DNA from: Ulvibacter algarum
GTDB taxonomy: Bacteria; Bacteroidota; Bacteroidia; Flavobacteriales; Flavobacteriaceae
NCBI GenBank assembly: GCA_947488905.1
Contig: CANLBJ010000001.1
Coordinates: 496,001-560,000, forward strand
Reading direction: 5' to 3'
DNA length: 64,000 nucleotides
In this document: positions 53,515 to 63,594 of the stretch, one piece after another
How the letters are laid out: each line of letters opens with the position of its first letter
Numbering within the stretch: the first letter of the stretch is position 1
The notes under the pieces: model-generated
The model's database searches: none
Told to the model about the DNA's origin: nothing
The model's input: only the letters and a program-made list of their open reading frames with translations
Position numbers and translations under genes: made by a program

Positions 53515-54484
53515 AATAGTAGGCACAAGCTTACTATTATTAATAAGCGGGATAAGCCTCGCAAATACAAATTTGCATAAAGACCATCTGCATTATAATG
53601 AACCCACAAAAGTGTTCTGTGACATCTGTAGTTGTGCCACAAGTAGTGGTAGCACAGGATTTGGTACCTTAAGTAATTCAAATTTTTTTGGTGTGCGTTA
53701 TATGTATCAAAATTTTGAGTCTAGAAACGGAATTTTTGAAAACTCTCCAACAAGTGAAGAGCATTTTAATACCTTTCAATTATGGGCGCAAATCTCTGTG
53801 TATAAAAATTTTTATGTGACAGCAAACCTGCCCTATCAAGATTTAAATAAAGATTTTAATGGTGTTTCTGAAAATCTTAGTGGTTTTGGTGATGCTAGTG
53901 TTATAGGGTGGTATAAGCATGTCTTTTATAAAAAAGAGGAGTCAGACGAAGTTAATTTTTCCGAAGAAAAAACACCATCAGGTCACTCTTTGCAGTTTGG
54001 GCTGGGTATTAAGGTGCCAACCGGTAAATTTGAACAGCGTCTTACAGAAAGTGTAAATCCTGGTTTTCAAGTAGGAACAGGTAGCGTAGATACCGTTTTA
54101 TCTTTGGGACATAATTATGGTGGTGATAAAATAGGCGTAAATACCTTATTAAGTTATTACGCTAAGGGCGAAAACAAAAATGAATATCAGTTTGGTAATC
54201 AGTTTAGTTATTCATCACGGGTGTTTACGGTATTTCCTAAAGAGAACGTAAATGTTATGCCCTTTTTAGGGGTGTCTGGAGATATATACAATGAGATTAA
54301 ACAATACGGAGAAAAAATAGCAAACTCTAATGGTAACATAGTTAACGGTACGCTTGGGCTAGAGGTTATTTATGAAAAATTCATTTTTGGTAGTAATTAT
54401 ACCTTGCCAATCTATCAAGATTTATTTGGCGGAAATGTTGAGTCAAAACAGCGGTTTTCTGTGTATTTAAATATTGCTATTTAA
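53492..54484 (+). CDS. Outer membrane beta-barrel of the MbnP/MbnH cluster
   Basis: The protein has 330 residues with a signal peptide (ending ISLANTN), then HKDHLHYNEPTKVFCDICSC with three Cys and several His, then strands typical of the MetA-pathway/transporter barrel group (FQLWAQISVYKNFYVTANLP, GFGDASVIGWYKH, FGLGIKVPTGKF). It overlaps the diheme gene by 23 bases, so it is coupled to it. The His/Cys-rich N-terminus suggests metal capture at the outer membrane, as inference only. Confidence 0.8.
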   Translation: MSVFQSFKIVGTSLLLLISGISLANTNLHKDHLHYNEPTKVFCDICSCATSSGSTGFGTLSNSNFFGVRYMYQNFESRNGIFENSPTSEEHFNTFQLWAQISVYKNFYVTANLPYQDLNKDFNGVSENLSGFGDASVIGWYKHVFYKKEESDEVNFSEEKTPSGHSLQFGLGIKVPTGKFEQRLTESVNPGFQVGTGSVDTVLSLGHNYGGDKIGVNTLLSYYAKGENKNEYQFGNQFSYSSRVFTVFPKENVNVMPFLGVSGDIYNEIKQYGEKIANSNGNIVNGTLGLEVIYEKFIFGSNYTLPIYQDLFGGNVESKQRFSVYLNIAI

Positions 54485-54511
54485 AAAACGGTTTTCATAC
54501 TACTTATTATT

Positions 54512-54549
54512 AAAAACCTTTCATATGTTAAAGTATGAAAGGTTTTTTT
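54512..54549. terminator. Terminator after the copper-type cluster
   Basis: AAAAACCTTTCATA pairs with TATGAAAGGTTTTT, loop of 8, then T7. It ends the 51107-54484 unit. Confidence 0.87.
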
Positions 54550-54607
54550 GGATTATTGCCCACGCTCTTCAAATTCCTTAAATTGTAATCTCTTAAATAC
54601 CCAACCC

Positions 54608-57457
54608 ATGAAATCGTTTTATATATCACTTGCGGCTCTTTTTTTCTTCGGAAATATGCTAGCACAACAGCCCGCAACAAATGCAATGCAAGTAGAAAAA
54701 GCACTGCAACAAAAAGCAACACAAACAGAAAATTCACTAGTCAAAAATCTACCTTTTAAAAACATAGGTCCAACTATTATGAGTGGTCGTGTGGTAGATC
54801 TAGCTGTAAACCCAAAAGACCCAACAGAGTTTTATGTAGGGTATGCAAGTGGAGGAGTGTGGCACACTAAAAATAACGGGACTACTTTTGAGCCTATTCT
54901 TGATAGCAGCCCTACACAAAATGTAGGGAGTCTTGCGGTACACTGGCAATCGAGAACCATTTGGGTAGGAACAGGAGAGGTTAACTCTTCTCGCTCAAGT
55001 TATGCTGGCATAGGTTTATTGCAATCAACCGATAATGGAAAAGCATGGAATACTATGGGGCTTACAGATAGTCATCATATTTCAAAAATCATCATCAACC
55101 CAAACAATGCAAACGAAGTAGTAGTTGCAGCAGTGGGTCACCTTTATTCTACAAATAGTGAACGCGGTGTTTATAAAACAATGGATGGTGGTAAAACCTG
55201 GGATAAAACACTCTACGTAAACGACCAAAGTGGAATCATCGAGATGGATGCAGATCCAAATAACTTTAATCTACTATTTGCTTCGTCTTGGGATAAAGAC
55301 AGAAAAGCGTGGGATTTTAGAGGCAGTGGAGAAGGTAGTGCTATTTTTAAAAGTACAGATGGTGGTAGTTCTTGGAACAAAGTTTCTGTTGCCGGAAGTG
55401 GTTTGCCTACAGGTGCCGGTGTAGGTAGAATAGGTCTTGCCGTTTTTGATGCAAACACCGTGTATGCAGTTCACGACAATCAGGCAAGAAGAGAGGGAGA
55501 CGCAAAAGCTTCAAACAAAAATGACGAACTATCTAAGGAGCAATTTAAAACAATGAGTGCTTCTCAGTTTTTAGCACTTGATGATAAAAAGCTTAACGGA
55601 TATTTAAAAACCAATGGTTTTCAAGAAAAATATAGAGCAGACAATGTAAAAGCGATGGTTCGTGGAGGTACAGTTAAACCTGCAGATTTAGCAACCTATC
55701 TAGAAGATGCAAACGCAATGTTGTTTGATACTCCGGTAATAGGGACAGAGGTTTATAAAAGTACAGATGGCGGTAAAACGTGGGTAAAAACACACGATGG
55801 TTTCTTAGATGGTATCTACTATAGTTATGGGTATTACTTCGGAAAAATTCATGTGGATCCTAGTGATGTTAATGGCATTTATATTTATGGAGTGCCTATT
55901 TTAAAATCTAAAGATGGTGGTAAAACGTTTAAGAGCATTTCGGCAAATAACGTACACGCAGATCATCACGCATTATGGATTAACCCAAATAAACCGGGGC
56001 ATCTTATTAACGGAAATGACGGTGGTATAAACATTAGTTATGACGATGGGGAGAACTGGATTAAAAATAATCAGCCTGCTGTGGGGCAATTTTATGCTGT
56101 TAATGTAGATAACGAAAAACCATATAATGTATACGGTGGTTTACAAGATAATGGTGTTTGGGTTGGGCCACATACAAATGTTGAAAACCCAGGATGGAAA
56201 CAAAATGGCGAGTACCCATACAAGTTTATTATGGGCGGTGACGGGATGCAAATACAGATTGATAACCGCGATAGTAATATAGTGTATACAGGGTTTCAGT
56301 TCGGGAACTACTTTAGATTAAACAGAGCAACAGATGAGCAAACCTATATTCAGCCAAAGCACGAACTAGGCGAAAGCCCTTATAGATTTAACTGGCAGAC
56401 CCCTATATTATTGAGCAGTCACAATCAAGATATTCTTTATTTAGGAGGAAATAAATTAATGCGATCTATGAATCAAGGGACAGACTGGACAGCGATCTCT
56501 GGCGATTTAACAAACGGAGGTAAACAAGGAAACGTAGCTTACGGAACCTTATCAAGTATAAGTGAGTCTCCATTTCAGTTTGGATTAATCTACACGGGTA
56601 GTGATGATGGTGTGGTTCAATTAACTAAAAATGGCGGTGGCGATTGGCAGAATATTTCTAGCACATTGCCTAAAGATTTATGGGTAAGCCGTGTAATTGC
56701 TTCACAGCATAAAAAAGAGCGAGTGTATCTAACACTTAACGGCTATCGCTGGGACGACTTTACTACTTACGTGTATATGAGTGATAATTATGGAGCAACC
56801 TGGACGTCTATCGCCAACAACTTGCCATTATCACCTGTAAACGTTATAAGAGAAGATCCCACAAACGAGAACGTTCTTTATTTAGGTACAGATAACGGTG
56901 CCTATGTTTCATTTAATCAAGGCAAATCTTGGGAAGCTTTTAGTGAAGGCTTACCTGCAGTTGCGGTGCACGATATGGTAGTGCAAGCACGCGATAAAGA
57001 CTTGGTGGTTGCTACACACGGTCGTTCTATTTATACGGCAGACATTTCTTTAGTGCAGCAAATTTTCGAAGCAAAAATGAACGATGTGCTTATCGCAGAT
57101 ATGCCATCTATGCGTGCTTCTAGAAGATGGGGTTCTACTGGGTTTAATCAATACGGCGACGTTTTTGAGCCCTCAATGGACATCAACATGTTTGCCCCAA
57201 ATTCAGGAAAAGCAACCATTACAATTACTTCGGAAAAAGGAAAAGAATTAAAAACTTGGTCACAAGAAGTTACTAAAGGCTTTAATAAAATCGCCTACAA
57301 CGGTAGCGTTTCTGACAAAGGGAAAAAGCAATTAGAGAAAGATGATACAAAAGCGTGGACAGGAGCAAACGGAACTTCTTATTTACCATCTGGGGAATAT
57401 ACGGTTTCAGTTTCTGTGGGTGGGAAATCTACTCAGACTAAGCTTGAGTTGAAGTAA
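54608..57457 (+). CDS. Exported BNR/sortilin-like repeat protein
   Basis: The protein has 949 residues from ATG 54608; the longer frame lacks a signal. The signal peptide ends NMLAQQPATN. Repeated BNR blocks such as YKTMDGGKTWDKTL, FKSTDGGSSWNKV, YKSTDGGKTWVKT and LKSKDGGKTFKSI form two propellers, with ENVLYLGTDNGAY later. This is the WD40/YVTN/BNR family often labelled glycosyl hydrolase, but no catalytic residues are shown. The end has a beta domain (SYLPSGEYTVSVSV) without a clear T9SS tag. It carries three CTTCGGAAA words, one within the signal peptide. Confidence 0.82.
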   Translation: MKSFYISLAALFFFGNMLAQQPATNAMQVEKALQQKATQTENSLVKNLPFKNIGPTIMSGRVVDLAVNPKDPTEFYVGYASGGVWHTKNNGTTFEPILDSSPTQNVGSLAVHWQSRTIWVGTGEVNSSRSSYAGIGLLQSTDNGKAWNTMGLTDSHHISKIIINPNNANEVVVAAVGHLYSTNSERGVYKTMDGGKTWDKTLYVNDQSGIIEMDADPNNFNLLFASSWDKDRKAWDFRGSGEGSAIFKSTDGGSSWNKVSVAGSGLPTGAGVGRIGLAVFDANTVYAVHDNQARREGDAKASNKNDELSKEQFKTMSASQFLALDDKKLNGYLKTNGFQEKYRADNVKAMVRGGTVKPADLATYLEDANAMLFDTPVIGTEVYKSTDGGKTWVKTHDGFLDGIYYSYGYYFGKIHVDPSDVNGIYIYGVPILKSKDGGKTFKSISANNVHADHHALWINPNKPGHLINGNDGGINISYDDGENWIKNNQPAVGQFYAVNVDNEKPYNVYGGLQDNGVWVGPHTNVENPGWKQNGEYPYKFIMGGDGMQIQIDNRDSNIVYTGFQFGNYFRLNRATDEQTYIQPKHELGESPYRFNWQTPILLSSHNQDILYLGGNKLMRSMNQGTDWTAISGDLTNGGKQGNVAYGTLSSISESPFQFGLIYTGSDDGVVQLTKNGGGDWQNISSTLPKDLWVSRVIASQHKKERVYLTLNGYRWDDFTTYVYMSDNYGATWTSIANNLPLSPVNVIREDPTNENVLYLGTDNGAYVSFNQGKSWEAFSEGLPAVAVHDMVVQARDKDLVVATHGRSIYTADISLVQQIFEAKMNDVLIADMPSMRASRRWGSTGFNQYGDVFEPSMDINMFAPNSGKATITITSEKGKELKTWSQEVTKGFNKIAYNGSVSDKGKKQLEKDDTKAWTGANGTSYLPSGEYTVSVSVGGKSTQTKLELK

Positions 57458-57466
57458 GATATTTTA

Positions 57467-57506
57467 AACTTCGGAAATTTTAAGAATTATTAATATTTCC
57501 GAAGTC
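57467..57506. terminator. Terminator-like hairpin built from an inverted CTTCGGAAAT pair
   Basis: ACTTCGGAAAT at 57468-57478 and ATTTCCGAAGT at 57495-57505 are exact inverses around a 16-base AT-rich loop. It starts 10 bases after the BNR gene stop. There is no long T run, so termination is possible but unproven. Confidence 0.6.
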
Positions 57507-57576
57507 ATAAAAAGAGCTATTAGCATCTATCGTTACCTAAAACAATTCTAAATTGCCAATAAACAAATACGATTGC

Positions 57577-57607
57577 TTGCGATAACGGGTCTCGTACCGT
57601 ATTTTTG
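57577..57607 (+). promoter_or_regulatory. Promoter of sdhCAB
   Basis: TTG at 57577-57579, a 20-base spacer and TATTTTTG at 57600-57607 match the Bacteroidota -33/-7 consensus. The -7 box lies 30 bases before the sdhC start. This is the best promoter match in the window. Confidence 0.65.
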
Positions 57608-57636
57608 TAAAACGAATTTTTGAAAACACAACCATA

Positions 57637-58302
57637 ATGGGAATGATATCCTCTTCTATCGCTAGAAAGTTTGCAATGGCACTTTCGGGCTTGTTCTTAG
57701 TTTTCTTTTTAGGACAACACTTTGTAATAAATTTAACAGCGGTCTTAGACCCTGACACCTTTAATAGTTGGTCCCACTTTATGGGGAACAACGGCTTGGT
57801 GCAGGCACTGTTGCAACCAGTTTTAATCTTTGGAGTCGTATTTCACTTTGTGATGGGCTTCATTCTAGAACTTAAAAACCGTGGCGCTCGTGTAAAAAGC
57901 TACGCTAAATATAAAGGAAGCGCAAACGCTTCTTGGGCTTCTAGAAATATGATTATTTCTGGACTCGTGATTTTAGCTTTCTTATGTTTGCACTTTTATG
58001 ATTTCTGGTTTCCAGAGATGATACATAAATATGTAGATGCACTACCACTAGACCCAACAAGATACTACGCAGAAACAGTACATAAATTTGAGAGCCCAGT
58101 GAGAGTTGGTCTTTATGTTATTGCTTTTGTATTGTTAGCAATACACTTATGGCACGGGTTTGCAAGCTCTTTCCAGAGTGTAGGTTTTAACAATAAGTAT
58201 TCTAAAGCCTTAACAAAATTTGCTAAAGTATATTCGATATTGATTCCTCTAGGATTCATTTTTATCGCATTATACTTACACTTAAATCAACTTCCACACT
58301 AA
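57637..58302 (+). CDS. sdhC: Succinate dehydrogenase cytochrome b subunit (type B)
   Basis: The 221-residue inner membrane protein has five hydrophobic helices and several His candidates for two b hemes ([34 protein letters not shown]). The single fused subunit marks the type B enzyme, as in Bacillus and Bacteroides. It passes electrons between the iron-sulfur subunit and menaquinone. A second ATG six bases in (57643) is an alternative start. It is 11 bases ahead of sdhA. Confidence 0.94.
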   Translation: MGMISSSIARKFAMALSGLFLVFFLGQHFVINLTAVLDPDTFNSWSHFMGNNGLVQALLQPVLIFGVVFHFVMGFILELKNRGARVKSYAKYKGSANASWASRNMIISGLVILAFLCLHFYDFWFPEMIHKYVDALPLDPTRYYAETVHKFESPVRVGLYVIAFVLLAIHLWHGFASSFQSVGFNNKYSKALTKFAKVYSILIPLGFIFIALYLHLNQLPH

Positions 58303-58313
58303 ATAATCAAGCT

Positions 58314-60329
58314 ATGTCGATATTAGACGCAAAAATACCTGAAGGACCCTTAGCAGATAAGTGGACTAAATATAAAAACGAAATTAACCTTGTAAATCCG
58401 GCTAACAAGCGTAACATAGATGTTATTGTTGTAGGTACAGGACTTGCTGGAGGAGCGGCCGCTGCATCACTTGCAGAGTTAGGCTATAATGTAAAAACAT
58501 TTTGCTATCAAGATTCTCCACGTCGTGCGCACTCTATTGCTGCACAAGGGGGGATTAACGCATCAAAAAATTATCAAGGTGATGGTGATAGTGATTACCG
58601 TCTTTTTTACGATACCGTAAAAGGTGGCGATTATCGCTCACGTGAAGCAAATGTTTATCGTCTTGCTGAGGTTTCTGGAAATATTATTGACCAGTGTGTT
58701 GCACAAGGTGTACCTTTTGCACGTGAATATGGTGGATTATTAGACAACCGTTCTTTTGGAGGGGTGTTAGTTTCTAGAACATTTTACGCAAAAGGACAAA
58801 CAGGACAACAATTATTGCTAGGAGCATATTCTGCAATGAACCGCCAGATTAATCGCGGTAAAATACAATCTTTTAACCGTCACGAGATGCTAGACATCGT
58901 TAAAGTGGACGGAAAAGCAAGAGGAATCATTGCTCGTAACTTAGTAACAGGAGAAATTGAAAGACACGGTGCTCACGCAGTAGTATTAGCTACAGGTGGC
59001 TACGGAAATGTTTTTTACTTGTCTACTAATGCAATGGGATCTAACGTAACTGCTGCCTGGAAAGCCCACAGAAGAGGTGCTTTCTTTGCAAACCCTTGTT
59101 ACACACAAATACACCCAACGTGTATTCCAGTTTCTGGAGATCACCAAAGTAAACTGACCTTAATGTCTGAGAGTTTACGTAATGATGGTCGTATTTGGGT
59201 ACCAAAGAAAATTGAAGATGCTGTAGCTATTAGAGAAGGTAAAAAGAAACCTACAGATTTATCTGAAGATGAAAGAGATTATTACCTAGAACGTCGTTAC
59301 CCGGCCTTTGGTAACCTAGTGCCACGTGATGTTGCATCTAGAGCTGCAAAAGAACGTTGTGATGCAGGTTTTGGAGTAAATAAAACTGGAGAAGCTGTAT
59401 ATCTTGATTTCGCTAGCGCAATAGATCGTTACGGAAAGATGGAAGCAAACATCCATAAGATAGATAATCCAAGTGCTCAAAAGATTTACGATTTAGGTCG
59501 TGATGTGATTGAAAACAAATACGGTAACTTATTTCAGATGTACGAGAAAATCGTTGATGAAAACCCGTACAAAACACCAATGATGATTTACCCAGCAGTG
59601 CATTACACAATGGGAGGTCTATGGGTAGATTATAATTTACAGACTAACATTGAAGGGTGTTACGCGGCAGGAGAAGCAAACTTTTCTGACCACGGAGCAA
59701 ACAGACTAGGAGCTTCTGCATTGATGCAAGGACTAGCAGATGGTTATTTTGTTTTACCTTATACTATAGGTGATTACTTGTCTAATGATATTAGAACAGG
59801 AAAAATACCAACAGATACGCCAGAGTTTGATCAAGTAGAGAAAGACGTTAACGATCGTATTCATAAATTAATGAATGCAAGTGGTAAACACTCTGTAGAT
59901 CATTTCCACAAGAAGTTAGGTAAGATTATGTGGAACAAATGCGGTATGTCTAGAAACGCTAAAGATCTTGAAAGCGCTATTACAGAAATTGCAGCGTTAA
60001 GAAAAGAATTTTGGGCAGATGTAAAAATCCCTGGTAGTGCAGACAGCATGAACCCAGAATTAGAAAAAGCTGGACGTGTAGCAGATTTCTTAGAATTAGG
60101 AGAATTGTTTGCAAAAGATGCTTTAAACAGATCTGAAAGTGCAGGTGGTCACTATCGTGAAGAAAGTGTAGAACTTGACGGTCCACAAAAAGGAGAAGCT
60201 TTACGTGATGATGTAAACTTTAAATATGTTGCTGCCTGGGAGTATAAAGGAGAGCCTAAAGATGCAGTATTACATAAAGAAGACCTGAAGTTTGAAAATA
60301 TAGAATTAAAAACTCGTTCATATAAATAA
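58314..60329 (+). CDS. sdhA: Succinate dehydrogenase flavoprotein subunit
   Basis: The 671-residue protein oxidises succinate to fumarate on covalent FAD. It has the nucleotide fold [20 protein letters not shown], the FAD-linking His in [32 protein letters not shown] and [14 protein letters not shown]. The length is that of the type B/fumarate-reductase-like enzyme, longer than the proteobacterial form. It sits between sdhC and sdhB (6 bases to sdhB). Confidence 0.97.
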   Translation: MSILDAKIPEGPLADKWTKYKNEINLVNPANKRNIDVIVVGTGLAGGAAAASLAELGYNVKTFCYQDSPRRAHSIAAQGGINASKNYQGDGDSDYRLFYDTVKGGDYRSREANVYRLAEVSGNIIDQCVAQGVPFAREYGGLLDNRSFGGVLVSRTFYAKGQTGQQLLLGAYSAMNRQINRGKIQSFNRHEMLDIVKVDGKARGIIARNLVTGEIERHGAHAVVLATGGYGNVFYLSTNAMGSNVTAAWKAHRRGAFFANPCYTQIHPTCIPVSGDHQSKLTLMSESLRNDGRIWVPKKIEDAVAIREGKKKPTDLSEDERDYYLERRYPAFGNLVPRDVASRAAKERCDAGFGVNKTGEAVYLDFASAIDRYGKMEANIHKIDNPSAQKIYDLGRDVIENKYGNLFQMYEKIVDENPYKTPMMIYPAVHYTMGGLWVDYNLQTNIEGCYAAGEANFSDHGANRLGASALMQGLADGYFVLPYTIGDYLSNDIRTGKIPTDTPEFDQVEKDVNDRIHKLMNASGKHSVDHFHKKLGKIMWNKCGMSRNAKDLESAITEIAALRKEFWADVKIPGSADSMNPELEKAGRVADFLELGELFAKDALNRSESAGGHYREESVELDGPQKGEALRDDVNFKYVAAWEYKGEPKDAVLHKEDLKFENIELKTRSYK

Positions 60330-60335
60330 GAAGCT

Positions 60336-61082
60336 ATGAAATTGACCTTAAAAATATGGCGTCAAGCCAATGCAAACGCAAAAGGTAGCATGCAGACCTA
60401 CCCTATAGATGGGATTGAAGGTGATATGTCTTTTCTGGAAATGATGGATGTGTTGAACGAACAACTCATTAATAAAGGTGAGGAGCCAGTAGTTTTTGAT
60501 CACGATTGTCGTGAAGGAATTTGCGGTTCTTGTTCTTTACAAATTAATGGTGAACCTCACGGTCCAGATCGTGGTGTTACCACTTGTCAGTTACATATGC
60601 GTATGTTTAATGATGGTGACGAGATTGTAATTGAACCTTTTAGAGCAAAAGCATTTCCGGTAATCAAAGATTTAATGGTTGACCGTAGCGCTTTTGATAG
60701 AATACAACAAGCTGGAGGATATGTTTCTGTAAACACTTCTGGTAATACTATTGATGCTAACTCAACTCCTATTGAAAAAGAGAACGCAGATGCCGCTTTT
60801 GAGGCAGCTACATGTATAGGTTGTGGTGCTTGTGTTGCTGCTTGTAAAAACGCAAGTGCAATGTTATTTACATCTGCAAAGGTTTCTCAATACGCATTAC
60901 TACCACAAGGACAAGTAGAAGCTTCTACACGTGTTTTAAATATGGTAGAGCAAATGGATAAAGAAGGTTTTGGTAACTGTACAAATACAGGAGCTTGTGA
61001 GGTGGAATGCCCTAAAGGAATCTCTTTAGAAAACATTGCAAGAATGAACCGTGAGTATATGGCGGCAGTATCAAAAGGATAA
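60336..61082 (+). CDS. sdhB: Succinate dehydrogenase iron-sulfur subunit
   Basis: The protein has 248 residues. It has the [2Fe-2S] motif ([18 protein letters not shown]), then the two ferredoxin-type cluster motifs [11 protein letters not shown] and [15 protein letters not shown]. It carries electrons from FAD to the membrane subunit. It is the last gene of the operon and ends before a terminator with a CTTCGGAAA word just after the stop. Confidence 0.97.
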   Translation: MKLTLKIWRQANANAKGSMQTYPIDGIEGDMSFLEMMDVLNEQLINKGEEPVVFDHDCREGICGSCSLQINGEPHGPDRGVTTCQLHMRMFNDGDEIVIEPFRAKAFPVIKDLMVDRSAFDRIQQAGGYVSVNTSGNTIDANSTPIEKENADAAFEAATCIGCGACVAACKNASAMLFTSAKVSQYALLPQGQVEASTRVLNMVEQMDKEGFGNCTNTGACEVECPKGISLENIARMNREYMAAVSKG

Positions 61083-61107
61083 ATTTCTTCGGAAATAGTG
61101 CATATTA

Positions 61108-61147
61108 AAAATCCCAAATCACCATATAAGTGATTTGGGATTTTTTA
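61108..61147. terminator. Bidirectional terminator (sdhB / kinase)
   Basis: AAAAATCCCAAATCAC / GTGATTTGGGATTTTT, a perfect 16-bp stem with loop of 7, between convergent genes. Confidence 0.9.
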
Positions 61148-61162
61148 GCTTAAAAAAGTAAA

Positions 61163-63403
61163 TTAAGATAAACGTGTACTACTATTATAATTGTTTTTAA
61201 TCTTACTTAAATTTTCGACGATTATACGTGTAAAGACATTATCATCATATGGTTTAACAATAATATCGTCCATTCCTGCGGCGTAAACCTCGTTACGTTG
61301 TTCTTCAATTTCTACTGCGGTTAATGCTATTATTGGAACCTCTTTGTTAAACTTTCTAATCTCAATGGTTGCATCAAACCCATTCATAATAGGCATGTTT
61401 AAATCCATCAAAATTAAGTCGTAACTGTTTTTGATAAATAAATTAATAGCTTCTTGACCATTTTCTGCAATTGTGCAATTTACACCCTTTTTCTCGAGTA
61501 TCTTTTTTGTAACAATTTGATTTATTCTGTTGTCTTCTGCGATTAAAATATTTTGTCCCCGTAGCAATGATTGATTTAATAATGGAGCAGCTTCTTTAAT
61601 GACAGACTCATTAACTATAGTAAAAGTTAAATCAAACTTTACAGTAGTCCCTTTACCTAGATTGCTTTCTAAGAAGATCTCTGAGTCTGAAGCCTGTAAA
61701 AGCCTTTTTACAATAGGTAGCCCTAAACCGGTACCTTGATACATAAAGTTTAAAGATTCAACTTGCGTAAATTCATCAAAAATGGTTTTTTGTTTGTCTT
61801 TAGGGATTCCAATACCGGTGTCTGCAATTATAAAATGTATGATACAATTATTATTAACAATACTTTCTTTAAGAGACAAATTAATAGTGATAGTTCCGTT
61901 TTCTGTAAATTTTAATGCGTTACCTACTAGGTTCATTAATATTTGAGAAAGCCTAACCGTATTTCCTTTTAGGTATTTTGGAATTTCTGGATCAATCTCA
62001 ACGTTAATAATGTCCTTATTTTGCAAACGCATGTACTCAAAATTTGATGTAATACTTTTAATTAAGTCTCGTACATAAAATTCACTTTCTTCGTTTTCTA
62101 TATTTTTAGAATCAATTTTATTTATTTGTAAAACATCATTAATTAAGGCTAAAAGATAGTCTGCAGAAAACTTAAGTGATTTTAAATCTTCTTGGTGCGT
62201 TTTAAGTTTAGGGTCTTCTAGTAAGATTGTGCTAAGGCCAATAACACCATAAAGTGGTGTTCTTAATTCGTGGCTCACAGTAGAGAAGAATTCATTTTTT
62301 GCTTTTGCTAAGAGTTCAGATTTCTCTTTTGCTTGCAAGTATTCTTCATTCTTTTTACGGAGTGCAAAATTTAATTCTCTTCTCTTTAAGTAAGCTAGGA
62401 ATAACGTTATTAAAAGTAGTGAAATACCTGTGCAGACAATGATTAAAAATTTATTTAAGTCGCTTTTGTTCTTTGCAATCTCAACCTGCAAAGCCGTTTT
62501 TTCTTTCTGATCTTTTATTTGGGTTTTATATTGATCTACATTAAGTTTAGCTAATGCGGCTTGGCTTTGTTCATCTTGCCATAATTCTATGCTCTCTAGA
62601 TAATACGTTTCGCTTAGCAATCTTTGTTCATAGGCTTCTTTATATTTTTGTTGGCCGTAATAGCTAATAGAAAGTTGTTCATGAACATCATATTTTTCTT
62701 CAGCGGTAGCTAATTTATCTAAAAGTTTAATGGCCTCTTTAGCTTCAACTTCAGCTTTAGAAAATTGTTTCTTTTCATTGTAGTATATCGCCCAAAAATT
62801 TTTTTCTGATGGAAAAAAGTTGTCAGGTTTATATTTATCGAATACCGGATTATTAAGTATTGTTAAATAAACTTTACCTTTTTCAAATCTTTCTGCATAA
62901 AAAGCAGTGACGATCGCATTATAGTATGCTTTAGTAAGTTCTGTAGAATCTTGTGCTTTTGTTATTTTATCAATAGATAAATCATGATATTTTAATGCTT
63001 TATCATAATCTAGATCAGATCTTGTATGGTAATTTGCTAAGTCCATTAAGGACAATCCTAAAGTTAAATCATCATCTAATATTTCTGCATATTTACGTGC
63101 ATTTTCAAAATGTTGTTTTGCCAGTAGGGTGTCATTTACTACTAAAAAATCATAAGCTAAATAACGGTGTGCTTTGCTAAGGTAGCTAGGGTCATTAGAT
63201 TGTTTTGCTAATTTTAATAGCTTAATGTTTGAAAACAATGATTTTTTATATAAACCATTGTTGTAATAAGTGTTAGAGCTATCAATAGTTTGCTCAATCA
63301 CTTTATTAAGAATAAAACTCTTTGAACTCTTTAAGGTATCTTGTTGAGAATAACTTATCTTGAAGACAAAAAGTAATATAAATATAGTGTGGAATACTTT
63401 CAT
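61163..63403 (-). CDS. Hybrid sensor histidine kinase with TPR sensor region
   Basis: The protein has 746 residues: a signal peptide (1-20), a periplasmic TPR-type helical region (about 40-290), a membrane helix (about 319-338), HisKA with the phospho-His at 378 (FFSTVSHELRTPLYGVIGL), HATPase_c with N box (NLVGNALKFTENGTI), DTGIGIP and GTGLGLPIV, and a C-terminal receiver with the phospho-Asp at 667 (LILMDLNMPIMNGFDA). No separate response regulator or HPt protein is adjacent, so it is an orphan with unknown signal. A link to the sdh genes is only by position. Confidence 0.93.
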   Translation of the reverse strand: MKVFHTIFILLFVFKISYSQQDTLKSSKSFILNKVIEQTIDSSNTYYNNGLYKKSLFSNIKLLKLAKQSNDPSYLSKAHRYLAYDFLVVNDTLLAKQHFENARKYAEILDDDLTLGLSLMDLANYHTRSDLDYDKALKYHDLSIDKITKAQDSTELTKAYYNAIVTAFYAERFEKGKVYLTILNNPVFDKYKPDNFFPSEKNFWAIYYNEKKQFSKAEVEAKEAIKLLDKLATAEEKYDVHEQLSISYYGQQKYKEAYEQRLLSETYYLESIELWQDEQSQAALAKLNVDQYKTQIKDQKEKTALQVEIAKNKSDLNKFLIIVCTGISLLLITLFLAYLKRRELNFALRKKNEEYLQAKEKSELLAKAKNEFFSTVSHELRTPLYGVIGLSTILLEDPKLKTHQEDLKSLKFSADYLLALINDVLQINKIDSKNIENEESEFYVRDLIKSITSNFEYMRLQNKDIINVEIDPEIPKYLKGNTVRLSQILMNLVGNALKFTENGTITINLSLKESIVNNNCIIHFIIADTGIGIPKDKQKTIFDEFTQVESLNFMYQGTGLGLPIVKRLLQASDSEIFLESNLGKGTTVKFDLTFTIVNESVIKEAAPLLNQSLLRGQNILIAEDNRINQIVTKKILEKKGVNCTIAENGQEAINLFIKNSYDLILMDLNMPIMNGFDATIEIRKFNKEVPIIALTAVEIEEQRNEVYAAGMDDIIVKPYDDNVFTRIIVENLSKIKNNYNSSTRLS

Positions 63404-63594
63404 TTCTGTTGCGGCAATAACCTTTTTACATAAAAGTAATAAATTATTATCAGATTTTACGCTTTTTTAAACAATTCATCGTTAAAAATACACCGAATAT
63501 CGATGGTTTTTAAATAGATTATAAGCCTATAATCTATTTTTATGCTATTGACTGAAAACACAATTTTGTATATTTAAAACACAATTTTTAATAT

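Larger units (their letters stand above)
13054..61096. repeat. Dispersed CTTCGGAAA word (17 copies by eye; span only)
   Basis: Copies of CTTCGGAAA begin, on the plus strand, at 13054, 17931, 26048, 45182, 54646, 55847, 57228, 57469 and 61088. The inverse TTTCCGAAG begins at 13351, 21046, 25364, 31471, 35207, 41505, 53958 and 57496. Thirteen of the 17 extend to CTTCGGAAAT. Near copies CTTCGGAAT are at 32040 and 38871. They fall in coding and intergenic DNA, in both orientations. Confidence 0.75.

Noticed and set aside
54548-54607. Upstream extension of the BNR protein to 54548
   Set aside because: It overlaps the terminator of the previous unit and hides a clear signal peptide that starts at 54608.
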